Below, in pieces: positions 45,500 through 54,488 of a stretch of 64,000 nt of DNA; position 1 is the stretch's first letter, and each line of letters opens with the position of its first letter. Origin of the DNA: Pacificibacter marinus (lineage in GTDB: Bacteria; Pseudomonadota; Alphaproteobacteria; Rhodobacterales; Rhodobacteraceae); NCBI RefSeq assembly GCF_900109555.1, contig NZ_FNZV01000011.1, positions 1,813-65,812 of the forward strand. The letters are read 5' to 3'. The translations under genes and the position numbers were made by a program. The notes under the pieces are model-generated. The model was not told where the DNA came from, did not search any database, and saw only the letters and a list, made by a program, of their open reading frames with translations.

Positions 45500-45821
45500 G
45501 GTTCTGTCGCAAAGATTTTGGGTTTGAGGTTTGCGCTACCCTGTGTCTTATCGAGACCTTGATGAAATAATGGAAGAGCGTGGCGTGGATGTTGACCATG
45601 CGACCCTAAATCGTTGGGTGGTATTACGAGGCGCATGTTGGGCTTTAAACATTTCCATTCCGCATCCGCTACGTTCGATGGGATCGAGACTGCGCACATG
45701 ATCCGCAAAGGGCAATTCGATGACAATGGTATGAACGCTTTTCAGCAGTTAGCCAGCTCGCAGCATAATTACGTCCAGCGTAAGCCTGTTCTCAACTCAT
45801 CTGAAAATTTGCGACAGATCC
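45500..45821 (+). mobile_element. IS6-family insertion sequence remnant (transposase pseudogene)
   Basis: Left inverted repeat GGTTCTGTCGCAAA (45500-45513), right repeat TTTGCGACAGATCC (45808-45821), 13 of 14 matching. Between them are transposase pieces YRDLDEIMEERGVDVDHATL and, after a deletion with frame change near 45620, RRMLGFKHFHSASATFDGIE. The catalytic middle is gone, and 322 bp compares with about 800 bp for an intact element. Confidence 0.8.
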
Positions 45822-45879
45822 GCCAACAATTCTTATCGTCTGGCCGCTGGAACCCACGTGTCTGAGACGTTTAAAATTT

Positions 45880-45908
45880 AAAGGCTGGCGCAATCTACGC
45901 CAGCCTTT
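45880..45908. terminator. Bidirectional terminator after dctM
   Basis: AAAGGCTGGCG (45880-45890), loop CAATCTA, CGCCAGCCTTT (45898-45908). A perfect 11-base stem with A/T ends, 19 bp after the stop of the TRAP operon on the minus strand. Confidence 0.85.
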
Positions 45909-45926
45909 CGTGTTTGTTCGAACCTC

Positions 45927-47231
45927 TTATCCCAAGATCATATCGGGAAAGAAGGTCACAATGCCGGGGAACATCGCAAGCAAGATGACAAAGAGGATCA
46001 TGATCACCAAGAACGGGAACGTGACCCGTGCGATATAGGCAGTGCTGCGCCCTGTGATGTTTTGAATCACAGCAAAGTTGAACGCGACAGGCGGCGTGAT
46101 TTGCGCCATTTCAACGACCAGAACCATAAAGATGCCAAACCAAACTTTGTCGAACCCAGCGGCTTCCACCAAAGGCAAAACAACAGGCAGGGTCGTCGCA
46201 ATCATAGAAAAGCCTTCAAGCACAGTACCAAGCACGAGGTACAAAGCAATCAAGGCAATGATCAGCAAAATCGGTTGCAAGTCCATCGCGGTGACGACAT
46301 TGGCCACAGCGGCAGGAATACCTAAGGTCGACGTGATATTGCCTAAAACAGACGCGCCCAAAATGATTATGCCCATCACGGAACAGGTCTGAACAGCCCC
46401 CAAAACCACATCGCGCAGAACTTTGAGCGAAATGGACCCTTGGGACCACGACACAAGGAATGCGCCGAGAACACCCAAGGCCGCGGCCTCTGACGGGGTG
46501 GCAAGACCGCCGTACATCGATCCCAAAACGCACAGGATTAAGAACAAGGCTGGCGCCAATTCTTTGAGCGCCGCGAAGCGTTTGCGCAATGGCATATGAC
46601 GCAAGGCGCGTTCACTTTCGGGGATCAGGCTTGGTTTAAGCGTGGTGCGGATCATGATGTAGGCCGCGAATGTCAGCGACAGCAAAATACCTGGAATGAA
46701 CCCTGCTGTGAACAAACGCAGCACAGATTCATTAGCCAAAACGCCGTACATGATCATCACAGTCGATGGAGGGATCAAGAATCCCAACGTGCCAGCGCCC
46801 GCTAGGCCGCCAATCGCCAATTCGGGATCATAGCCGCGTTTGAGTAATTCTTTCAGCGTCATGCGTCCCACGACTTGCGTGGTCGCAGCCGAAGAACCCG
46901 AGATGGCCGCAAAGATAGAGCAACCCACAATGTTCACATGCAATAGGCGACCCGGCAGCAGCCCTGCCCATGGTGCCAAACCCGAGAATAGGGATTCAGA
47001 CAGGCGCGTGCGGAACAGAAATTCGCCCATCAAAATGAACAATGGCAAAGCGACAAGATCAGGTGTGGTCAGAATGTTGAATACATACTGTGGGAATAAT
47101 TTGTCCACGGGAATACCCGTGAAAAGTAACGCAAGACCGATGGCAGTTGTCAGCAATGAAATGCCGATCCAAGCGCCCGATGCGAGCGTGCCAAACAAAA
47201 GCCCGAAAAGGCTGGAGACGATAGCGCCCAT
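45927..47231 (-). CDS. dctM: TRAP transporter large permease (DctM-type)
   Basis: Inner-membrane transport subunit, 434 residues, about twelve hydrophobic segments. GMTLKELLKRGYDPELAIGG in part (RMTLKELLKRGYDPELA), AGTLGFLIPPSTVMIMYGVL and LVVEMAQITPPVAFNFAVI are classic DctM stretches. Sodium-driven uptake of an acidic solute together with DctP and DctQ. Last gene of the dctPQM operon, 53 bp after dctQ, and closed by a strong hairpin. Confidence 0.94.
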   Translation of the reverse strand: MGAIVSSLFGLLFGTLASGAWIGISLLTTAIGLALLFTGIPVDKLFPQYVFNILTTPDLVALPLFILMGEFLFRTRLSESLFSGLAPWAGLLPGRLLHVNIVGCSIFAAISGSSAATTQVVGRMTLKELLKRGYDPELAIGGLAGAGTLGFLIPPSTVMIMYGVLANESVLRLFTAGFIPGILLSLTFAAYIMIRTTLKPSLIPESERALRHMPLRKRFAALKELAPALFLILCVLGSMYGGLATPSEAAALGVLGAFLVSWSQGSISLKVLRDVVLGAVQTCSVMGIIILGASVLGNITSTLGIPAAVANVVTAMDLQPILLIIALIALYLVLGTVLEGFSMIATTLPVVLPLVEAAGFDKVWFGIFMVLVVEMAQITPPVAFNFAVIQNITGRSTAYIARVTFPFLVIMILFVILLAMFPGIVTFFPDMILG

Positions 47232-47284
47232 GGTATTTCCTTAGTGTTTTTGGTTTTTTGTGGAACGCTGTGCGCGCGCCAAAA

Positions 47285-47872
47285 CTATTCGATGGCGCTG
47301 GCAGCGCCTAAATCAAGATTATTTACGGTGCCACCGGTGAGGCTGGTCACAAGACGCGCGATCATTTGAAACGCCAAAACACCAGCGCCCAAAGTCAAAA
47401 CGGCTTGGGGAATCCACAAGGGCGTAAAGCTGTCGGAGACTTCACCATAGCCGTAGGTGCGCATGGTGAAATTGAACAACCAAATGGTCAAAGATGTCGA
47501 AATTACCGTGCCCAAAAGCGACGAAAATGTTTCAAACATCCGTGTCAACCACTGCCGTTTTGAGGACATGGTCAGCTCGACCCGCAATTGCAGACCGGCA
47601 CGCAGGGTCATGCCAGATCCCAAAAGAAATGCAGAGCCCATAAAATACGCGCTGTATTCCCAACCGATATGTGTGCCATTTGGCAAGAAAGGCAGGATGC
47701 GGCTTAGACTTGCTAACGCTGTGTCTACCAGAACCAGCAAAGTCAAAGCGACGATGCAAAGCCCAGCGATCCAAGCGCCAATCAGCGAAACCACATCTGC
47801 GGCCCTTTGCAGGGCCGCAGGTAGTCCGACGGATTTATGTAAGTCTTTAGATCCGTTGAATTTTTCAATCAT
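47285..47872 (-). CDS. dctQ: TRAP transporter small permease (DctQ-type)
   Basis: 195 residues, four transmembrane helices, including LIGAWIAGLCIVALTLLVLVD near the N-terminus and the conserved TLRAGLQLRVEL loop between helices 2 and 3. It pairs with the large permease. The gene is 12 bp downstream of dctP. Confidence 0.9.
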   Translation of the reverse strand: MIEKFNGSKDLHKSVGLPAALQRAADVVSLIGAWIAGLCIVALTLLVLVDTALASLSRILPFLPNGTHIGWEYSAYFMGSAFLLGSGMTLRAGLQLRVELTMSSKRQWLTRMFETFSSLLGTVISTSLTIWLFNFTMRTYGYGEVSDSFTPLWIPQAVLTLGAGVLAFQMIARLVTSLTGGTVNNLDLGAASAIE

Positions 47873-47884
47873 TTTAAGTCAATC

Positions 47885-48865
47885 TTATTTGGAGGCTTTA
47901 TAAGCATCTACGATAGGAAGTGCAGCGGGGACACGTTCAAAGAAAGCCTCTTGAACGCTGGCCGCTTTTTCAGCAATCTCGCCCAAAAGTTCATCGGACA
48001 AAGGCACCAAAGTCATACCGTTTTCGCTCATTGTTTTGATGCTGTCCAAATCGCCCTGACGAGATACATCCCAGAATGTTGGCTCAAGATCGGCTGCCAC
48101 GGCTTCGATGGCGGCACGGTCTTCGTCTGAGATTGAATTCCATGTATCGAGATTGATGGTGACAGCGTTGGAACCCCATGTGTGGTTGGTTGGGTAGATG
48201 TAGTCTAGGAATTCCCAGAACTTGCCGTCAACACCTGACGTTGCGGAGGTCGCAACACCGTCAACGCGACCCGATGCCAAAGCTGGCAGCAATTCGCCCC
48301 ATGGCATAACCACGCCCGCCATGCCGACAGCTGTTACGATGTCGACTGTGTTTTTATCAGCGCCACGAACTGGGATGCCTTTGAAGCCATCGATATCTTC
48401 GACTTCAACTTTGAGGTAAACATACTGCGCAGGGGACGGCACCATGTAGAGAATTTTTTGGTTGTACTGTTCCGCGAGCTTTTCGAACTCAGGACGCAAG
48501 AACGCGTGGTAGTCTTTCAACTCATCCATTGAGCTGACAAGGAATGGCACGCCTTCTGCGCCGAACAATGGGTTCAGGCCCACTTGTTGGCTGATGTTGA
48601 TGTCAGCCATGTCGACAAGACCGTCACGCACAGCACCCAGTTGATCGGGACCTTTAAAGCCCAATGAGCCTGCAGCGTTCACTGTGATTGTCACTTCGCC
48701 GTCTGTGGCTTTGGCCACTGCGTCTGCAAAAACTTTAGCGTTTTCGACTTGGAAGTTGCCTTCTGGCAGAACGTCTGAGAGGCGTAATTTGGTTTCTGCA
48801 GTGGCGACGTTGGCGAGAGCGATAACGGTTGCTGCGCCCAATGCGATAGATTTCAAGATGGTCAT
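47885..48865 (-). CDS. dctP: TRAP transporter substrate-binding protein (DctP-type)
   Basis: 326 residues. The signal peptide ends at ANVATAETKL. The first strand is LRLSDVLPEGNFQVENAKVF, and the family helix near FGAEGVPFLVSSMDELKDY and the ligand-site part VKVEDIDGFKGIPVRGADKN (ending in the conserved Arg) follow. The start is ATG 48865 with GGGAG upstream; the longer frame is not supported. Divergent from the LysR gene. Ligand probably an organic acid, identity unknown. Confidence 0.92.
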   Translation of the reverse strand: MTILKSIALGAATVIALANVATAETKLRLSDVLPEGNFQVENAKVFADAVAKATDGEVTITVNAAGSLGFKGPDQLGAVRDGLVDMADINISQQVGLNPLFGAEGVPFLVSSMDELKDYHAFLRPEFEKLAEQYNQKILYMVPSPAQYVYLKVEVEDIDGFKGIPVRGADKNTVDIVTAVGMAGVVMPWGELLPALASGRVDGVATSATSGVDGKFWEFLDYIYPTNHTWGSNAVTINLDTWNSISDEDRAAIEAVAADLEPTFWDVSRQGDLDSIKTMSENGMTLVPLSDELLGEIAEKAASVQEAFFERVPAALPIVDAYKASK

Positions 48866-49102
48866 TTCACATCTCCCTAAGTTGTTGATGCTTGCGTTGT
48901 CGGTATTATTGTATCCGACTTCTGCAAAGCCTGTCCGTTGTGGATTATTTGTGCCTGCAAACCGTAGCGATTCAGACGGGCTCTGAATAAGACCACTTTG
49001 ATCTGACGTGATTGCGTTTGTATATGTTACCGCCATATTGTTGACATGCGAGGCACACAGGCCTAGCGCACCTAAGTCACTTTTGACGCGAAAGGAAACC
49101 TT

Positions 49103-50008
49103 ATGGATATCAGACGGCTTAATGCATTTGTAAAGATTGTCGACATCGGAAGCATCACACGTGCCTCAGCAATCTTGCATATTGCTCAACCCGCGCTGAG
49201 CCAACAGATTGCGGCATTAGAGACGCATTTTGGTAAGCCTTTGTTGTTGCGCTCCAAACGCGGTGTTGTGCCCACGGAAGCAGGCAAGGTTTTGTATCGC
49301 CACTGCCAGCTTATTCTTAAGCAAATGGACCAAACGGAACTTGAAATAGCAAGCGCATCCGAAGAAATTTCCGGTGTCGTTTGCGTGGGGCTTGCACCTT
49401 TGGGTTTGGGGTCTTTGTTGGCGGCTCAATTGATCAAAACCATCCATGAAGATTTCCCCGGAATTATTCTTTACATCAATGAGAACGTCGGCGGCGGTGC
49501 CATGAGCGAATTGGTGATGACTGGCAAAATGGATGTCGCTTTGCTGTTTGACCCTGGAAATTTACCCAGCCTGTCTTTTAAGCGCATTTGTACAGAAGAG
49601 TTACACTTTGTGACGGCTGACACGGCTTTGCTGGACGGGTTGACCGAAATCTCCTTGGTGGATGCAATTGCAACACCGCTTATTTTGCCCAGTAAAATTC
49701 ACACCATTCGCCAAGTGATCGACACGACTTTGGCGCGTGCGGGTCTGACAAAACGTGCGATTGCCGAAACGGAATCGATTTCTGTGCTGTCCAACGCCAT
49801 TGGTGAGGGGCTGTGCGCGACGATTCTGCCGCAATCGGCGGCAAAAGCTGTTCAACGACGCATCCCAGAAGCGCGCAGCGTGCGCATTCATAAGCCGAAC
49901 ATGAAGGTCAATATGTCGATCTGCGTGTCAGCTCAGTTGCCCCTGTCCGAAGCGGCGGCTGTGGTTCAAGACCATCTTACGCGATTGGCAACCGAACTGT
50001 CCGTATAA
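49103..50008 (+). CDS. LysR-family transcriptional regulator
   Basis: 301 residues. The helix-turn-helix is at residues 3-60 (RLNAFVKIVDIGSITRASAI, AQPALSQQIAALE), followed by a PBP-type effector domain. Divergent from dctPQM (237-bp gap) and upstream of the aldolase and carboxylase genes, so it probably controls the island's uptake and first steps. The closest remembered group is Nac/CbbR-like regulators, but the effector is unknown. Confidence 0.9.
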   Translation: MDIRRLNAFVKIVDIGSITRASAILHIAQPALSQQIAALETHFGKPLLLRSKRGVVPTEAGKVLYRHCQLILKQMDQTELEIASASEEISGVVCVGLAPLGLGSLLAAQLIKTIHEDFPGIILYINENVGGGAMSELVMTGKMDVALLFDPGNLPSLSFKRICTEELHFVTADTALLDGLTEISLVDAIATPLILPSKIHTIRQVIDTTLARAGLTKRAIAETESISVLSNAIGEGLCATILPQSAAKAVQRRIPEARSVRIHKPNMKVNMSICVSAQLPLSEAAAVVQDHLTRLATELSV

Positions 50009-50089
50009 GTCGCTCCTGCGCGGCGCGACTTTGATTGCTTGATTTTACATAAGGAAACCGCCCGAGGGTGAACCCGAGCGGCGAGGTGT

Positions 50090-50116
50090 GCCCCATGCAA
50101 CTGTAAAACATGGGGC
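50090..50116. terminator. Terminator between the LysR and RraA genes
   Basis: GCCCCATG (50090-50097) pairs with CATGGGGC (50109-50116), 11-base loop with a short A-run. Placed between converging genes. Confidence 0.6.
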
Positions 50117-50138
50117 GGGGGTCACTTTTGAAAGGGCG

Positions 50139-50813
50139 CTACAGGTCTGTTGTCAGGCCTTTGGCTTTCAAAACAGCCTCAAGATTGCACACGTCGATAA
50201 TGGTGCGACCTGATTTGTAGGCCTCGATGTATTCTGCTTCGGCGTCTTCGCGGGCTTGCGACAATTTCGCGGCCTCAGCGGCGTCTTCTTTGCGCACCAT
50301 CACAAGACCATCCGCATCACCGCAGATCACATCACCGGGGCGAATGGTTTCGCCGCCAACGATGATATCGCCGTTCACTTGACCAAGTGTTTCTTTGACA
50401 GTGCCTTTGATGCACACGGACATCGAAAACACAGGCAAACCAAGTGCGATCAGCTCTTGAGTGTCACGCACGCCAGTGTCTGTCACAACGCCAGCGATGC
50501 CTTTTGCCACACAGGCGTTGCCCAAAACGTCGCCAAAGCTGCCCGCTTCTTCATAGGCGCCACCAGAGACAACAATCACGTCACCCGCTTTGGCATAATG
50601 GATCGCGAGTTGCAGCATGAGGTTGTCACGCGGCGCTGAAACGGTTGTAAAAGCCGGACCACACACCCGCATGTCGCGGTGAATGGGTTTGATGGTTGAA
50701 TTCAACGCGCCCAAACGTCCCTGAGCTTCGTGAATGGTCGCGCTGCCAAATTTAGCAAGCGCAGCCACGTCTTCTGCGGCAGCCCGTTCAATTTTCGTAA
50801 TGATATGTGGCAT
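50139..50813 (-). CDS. RraA/LigK-type 4-hydroxy-4-methyl-2-oxoglutarate aldolase family protein
   Basis: 224 residues. Class II pyruvate-aldolase of the RraA fold. GDVIVVSGGAYEEAGSFGDV is the pocket loop and VVTDTGVRDTQEL holds the Arg-Asp pair (substrate and metal). Such enzymes cleave 4-hydroxy-4-carboxy-2-oxoadipate or methyl-oxoglutarate and can decarboxylate oxaloacetate. The start is ATG 50813, with GGGAAAAG before it. Length and catalytic residues suit an enzyme rather than the RNase inhibitor RraA. Confidence 0.85.
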   Translation of the reverse strand: MPHIITKIERAAAEDVAALAKFGSATIHEAQGRLGALNSTIKPIHRDMRVCGPAFTTVSAPRDNLMLQLAIHYAKAGDVIVVSGGAYEEAGSFGDVLGNACVAKGIAGVVTDTGVRDTQELIALGLPVFSMSVCIKGTVKETLGQVNGDIIVGGETIRPGDVICGDADGLVMVRKEDAAEAAKLSQAREDAEAEYIEAYKSGRTIIDVCNLEAVLKAKGLTTDL

Positions 50814-51068
50814 GTCGATCTTTTCCCTCAATTTTGCGTCTCTATTCAGAGATCGCCTTCACGAGCAGAGTAAGAGACGCGACAGCCGAAGGATAAGAGC
50901 ACCTGCGTCTGACGTGATCGGCTTTTGCAATGTTTGATTTGACTGCTGATCCATTGCGAAAACGAAGATTAAAAAAGGCGGTCATCTGAAACTGGTCTGA
51001 CATCATTGCGAAGCCACGGTGCTAAAGTCTGTGACAACAAACACAAACAATTAGGGACCAACTTGTCC

Positions 51069-51503
51069 ATGTTGATCGAAATTGACGCCATAATTGCACA
51101 AATGAAATGGGCCGCCGCGCGTGGCCTATCCGAGTTTGCTGTAAATACATCTGGCGCGCGCATTCATATACGTCGTAGCGGCGCACTGACTGCATCTGCC
51201 GCATCGCAAACGACGCACAATCATGTGCCGTCTTCTGCCGAAACGGAGGCCCCCACGCCCAATGCCGCAAAGACCGTTGACGCACCCATGGCTGGTATTT
51301 GCCACCTGTCGGGGGACAGTGATAGCGCGCCGTTTGTCTCTGTTGGTGACGCGATTGGTGTCGGTCAAACGATTTGTTTGATTGAGGCCATGAAGGTGAT
51401 GACCTCTATCACCGCAACCACTGCTGGCACAGTTAAAGCCATTCTTGTCGAAGATGGTGTCTCAGTTGATGCAGGCACGGCCTTGATTGAGGTGAGCTCA
51501 TGA
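51069..51503 (+). CDS. Biotin carboxyl carrier protein
   Basis: 144 residues. The N-terminal helix-strand unit (IDAIIAQMKWAAARGLSEFA) resembles AccB. An Ala/Thr/Pro-rich linker (about 40-70) leads to a biotinyl domain with Lys109 in CLIEAMKVMTSI, the biotin site. First gene of a six-gene operon with biotin carboxylase, PxpB, PxpC, a second carrier-like protein and PxpA. Annotation pipelines would call it acetyl-CoA carboxylase AccB, but the neighbours suggest a special-purpose carboxylase. AGGGA lies 11 bases before ATG 51069. Confidence 0.9.
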   Translation: MLIEIDAIIAQMKWAAARGLSEFAVNTSGARIHIRRSGALTASAASQTTHNHVPSSAETEAPTPNAAKTVDAPMAGICHLSGDSDSAPFVSVGDAIGVGQTICLIEAMKVMTSITATTAGTVKAILVEDGVSVDAGTALIEVSS

Positions 51504-52867
51504 GTGCTCCTAAGAATACAGTGTTGATCGCCAACCGTGGCGAAATCGCGCTGCGTATTATCCGCGCCTGCCGCCGTTTGGGCCTGCGCTCTGTCTGCGC
51601 TTTTTCAGAAGCAGATCGCGGTGCACAATATTTGGATTTGGCGGATGCATCCATCTGTATTGGACCTGCATCGGCCACCAAAAGCTATCTCAATATTCCG
51701 GCCATTTTGGCTGCGGCTGATATTATGGGTGCGGATATGATCCACCCAGGATACGGTTTTCTATCTGAAAACGCTGACTTTTCTGAAGCGGTTGCGCAGG
51801 CGGGTCTGACCTTGATCGGGCCGAGCGCTGACGTGATGCGACGCATGGGCGACAAGGTTGCAGCCAAAACTGCCATGATTGAAAGTGGTGTGCCTTGCGT
51901 GCCTGGTCCTGACAGCGTGCTGCCCGATGACATCGCCGAAATCACTCGAATCGCGCAAGACATTGGATACCCAGTCATCCTGAAAGCCGCTGGCGGCGGC
52001 GGTGGTCGTGGCATGCGTATCGTCAAATCTAATGATGCTTTGGCGGATGCCTTTATGTTGACCAAACAAGAAGCGCAGCGGTTTTTCAGCAATCCAGACA
52101 TCTATATGGAAAAGTTTCTCGAAAAGCCGCGCCATGTTGAAATTCAAGTGATTTGCGATTCTCACGGCCATGCCCTGTGGCTTGGCGATCGTGATTGTTC
52201 GATGCAACGTCGCCATCAAAAGATGATCGAAGAAGCGCCTGCGCCCGGAATTGATCGCGACTTGATTGCCAAAATCGGCGAACGCTGTGCAGCCTCTTGT
52301 CGTGAAATCGGTTATGTTGGTGCGGGCACGTTCGAGTTTTTGTACGAAAACGGCGCGTTCTTTTTTATCGAAATGAACACCCGTATTCAGGTTGAACATC
52401 CTGTCACTGAAATGGTCACCGGCCTAGATATAGTTGCGCTGCAAATCGATGTGGCCCGCGGTGCGCAGTTGTCGATCACTCAAGATGACGTCCAAACCGT
52501 TGGTCATTCCATTGAATGCCGGATCAACGCCGAAGACCCGATTACATTCGCACCAAGCCCCGGTCCAATCGATTATATGCATGTGCCCGGCGGCCCCGGT
52601 GTCCGCGTCGATACGCATATCGCAACGGGGTCAAGCATCTCGGCGAGTTACGATTCGATGGTGGCCAAAGTCATCACCCATGGTGCCACCCGTGACGAGG
52701 CTTTGGCCCGTGCGCGCAGTGCGCTGAACGAAATGCGAATTGAGGGTGTCAGCACAAATATTCCGCTGCACTGCCAGCTTTTGGACGATGACGGATTTGC
52801 CAAAGGGGGCGTGAGTATTCACCACCTTGAACACTGGTTGGAAAAACGGGAGCTTGATCATGAGTGA
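51500..52867 (+). CDS. Biotin carboxylase (AccC-type)
   Basis: 455 residues, ATP-grasp enzyme that carboxylates biotin on the carrier protein with bicarbonate. N-terminal VLIANRGEIALRIIRACRRL, glycine-rich ATP loop KAAGGGGGRGMRIV, catalytic EMNTRIQVEHPVTEMVTG, then the C-domain. Length and motifs match AccC. The ATG overlaps the carrier gene by four bases, and its end overlaps pxpB by eight. It probably serves this operon's CT-like PxpBC rather than fatty-acid synthesis. Confidence 0.93.
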   Translation: MSAPKNTVLIANRGEIALRIIRACRRLGLRSVCAFSEADRGAQYLDLADASICIGPASATKSYLNIPAILAAADIMGADMIHPGYGFLSENADFSEAVAQAGLTLIGPSADVMRRMGDKVAAKTAMIESGVPCVPGPDSVLPDDIAEITRIAQDIGYPVILKAAGGGGGRGMRIVKSNDALADAFMLTKQEAQRFFSNPDIYMEKFLEKPRHVEIQVICDSHGHALWLGDRDCSMQRRHQKMIEEAPAPGIDRDLIAKIGERCAASCREIGYVGAGTFEFLYENGAFFFIEMNTRIQVEHPVTEMVTGLDIVALQIDVARGAQLSITQDDVQTVGHSIECRINAEDPITFAPSPGPIDYMHVPGGPGVRVDTHIATGSSISASYDSMVAKVITHGATRDEALARARSALNEMRIEGVSTNIPLHCQLLDDDGFAKGGVSIHHLEHWLEKRELDHE

Positions 52868-53513
52868 TACAAAACTATCGCTCATTGGCAGCCGCGCTGT
52901 CTTATTCGAAGCGGATTGCCCGTTCGATTTGGCGCACCAAGAACGCATTTGGGCGCTCACCGCAGCGGCGTCTCAATGGGATGGCGTTGTTGAGGCCGTG
53001 CCAGGTATGACCAATTTAACGTTGCTTTTGGCCGATGTGCCACAAGACCTGACACGGATTGAACGTGATCTTGCGGCGCTCTGGGCCAAAGGTACGCGCC
53101 GCGAAGTGGATGGAAAATTGCTTGAGATTGACCTGACCTATGGTGGGGCAGGTGGCCCGCATCTAGCGGACGTGGCCGAGATGACGGGCATGTCTATCGA
53201 TGCGGTGATCAAGATGCACAGCACGCCAGATTATACCGTTTATGCCGTCGGCAGTCATGCTGGATATTGCTATCTTGGCGGGCTTGATAAGCGTCTTGAG
53301 ACACCGCGCCGCAAAGTGCCTTTGCCGCGTTTGCCCGGTGGGTCTTTGTCTGTTGCGGGTCTGCAAACCGGCGTGTCTGCCTCGGCTGGTCCAAGCGGTT
53401 GGAACACGATTGGCAGTGCAGATATTTCCTTTTTTGATCCGTTTAGAGCCACGCCTGCGTTGCTACAACCCGGCGATCGCATTCGCTTTTTACCAGTCGA
53501 GGTGAACGCATGA
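52860..53513 (+). CDS. pxpB: 5-oxoprolinase subunit PxpB (KipI/allophanate hydrolase subunit 1 family)
   Basis: 217 residues, CT_C_D domain: VEAVPGMTNLTLLLADV near residue 45, TPDYTVYAVGSHAGYCYLGG, then RLETPRRKVPLPRLPGGSLS (in part) and SGWNTIGSAD. With PxpC it forms the carboxyltransferase-like half known from urea amidolyase and 5-oxoprolinase PxpABC. The start is ATG 52860, eight bases inside the biotin carboxylase gene. Confidence 0.9.
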   Translation: MSDTKLSLIGSRAVLFEADCPFDLAHQERIWALTAAASQWDGVVEAVPGMTNLTLLLADVPQDLTRIERDLAALWAKGTRREVDGKLLEIDLTYGGAGGPHLADVAEMTGMSIDAVIKMHSTPDYTVYAVGSHAGYCYLGGLDKRLETPRRKVPLPRLPGGSLSVAGLQTGVSASAGPSGWNTIGSADISFFDPFRATPALLQPGDRIRFLPVEVNA

Positions 53514-54487
53514 TCGAAGTTCTTTCTCTTCCCCCCTTAGCAACCGTGCAAGATCTTGGGCGTGACGGATTTTGGCAGCAAGGTCTGGGGCGCGCTGGTG
53601 CCATGGACCCGATGAGCCACAGTCTTGCCAACCTTATGCTTGGCAATGATGCAAATGCGGCAACACTTGAAATCCCTTTGTCGCCTGCGCGGTTCCAATT
53701 TGTTGAACGCACTGCATTCGCGCTTGTGGGTGCTGCGTGTGATGCGCGGCTTGACGGGCGCGCTTTGCCACGGGTTTTTGCGGGCATCGCGGATAAAAAT
53801 CAGGTGCTTGAACTAGGTGTGATGACACAGGGTGCGCGGGTGTATTTGGCACTCAGCGGCGGCATTGATGTTGCTGTTGTACTTGGATCGCGTAGCACAC
53901 AGTTGCGCGAAGGTTTTGGCGGTTTTGAAGGCCGTGTTTTGGCACAGGGCGATCGACTTGTGCCCGCGACTAACAGTCTCCCTAAATTGCCTAAAAACGG
54001 GCTAAGCCTAAGCTTGCCGCCTCTGCGCTCTGAGCAATCCTCGGATATCGTTTTACGGGCCTTGCCATCCACCGAGCATGACAGTTTTAGTTCCGAGGCC
54101 CTTTCCGCATTTTGGTCTGCCCCCTATGTCATTACGCCGCAAAGCAATCGCCAAGGCTATCGTTTTGAAGGTCCCGAGCTTGATCGCGCGTCACAAGGCG
54201 AGTTGCGGTCTCATGGGATTGTGCCGGGTATCGTGCAGGTTCCTGGCGGCGGGCAACCGATTATTCAGCTTGCAGATTCCGCGACCATGGGGGGCTACCC
54301 CAAAATTGCGGCGGTGATTGAACAAGACTTGTGGCGGATCGGCCAAGCACGCCCCGGTGATGCAGTGAGATTTGAAAAGATCACGCTTGAGGCTGCGGCC
54401 CAAGCAGTGGCCGATGAGGCCAGTTTGCGCGTGCAGTACTGCGATGATCTGGACGTGATGCGCACTCAGATAACGGGTTGGACCTGA
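53510..54487 (+). CDS. pxpC: 5-oxoprolinase subunit PxpC (KipA/biotin-dependent carboxyltransferase family)
   Basis: 325 residues, CT_A_B domain. TVQDLGRDGFWQQGLGRAGA and MDPMSHSLANLMLGND at the N-terminus, then GIVPGIVQVPGGGQPIIQLA and TMGGYPKIAAVIEQDL, all family hallmarks. Partner of PxpB (ATGA overlap). In this setting, beside a biotin carboxylase and carrier, it may truly use carboxybiotin. Confidence 0.9.
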   Translation: MIEVLSLPPLATVQDLGRDGFWQQGLGRAGAMDPMSHSLANLMLGNDANAATLEIPLSPARFQFVERTAFALVGAACDARLDGRALPRVFAGIADKNQVLELGVMTQGARVYLALSGGIDVAVVLGSRSTQLREGFGGFEGRVLAQGDRLVPATNSLPKLPKNGLSLSLPPLRSEQSSDIVLRALPSTEHDSFSSEALSAFWSAPYVITPQSNRQGYRFEGPELDRASQGELRSHGIVPGIVQVPGGGQPIIQLADSATMGGYPKIAAVIEQDLWRIGQARPGDAVRFEKITLEAAAQAVADEASLRVQYCDDLDVMRTQITGWT

Positions 54488-54488
54488 T

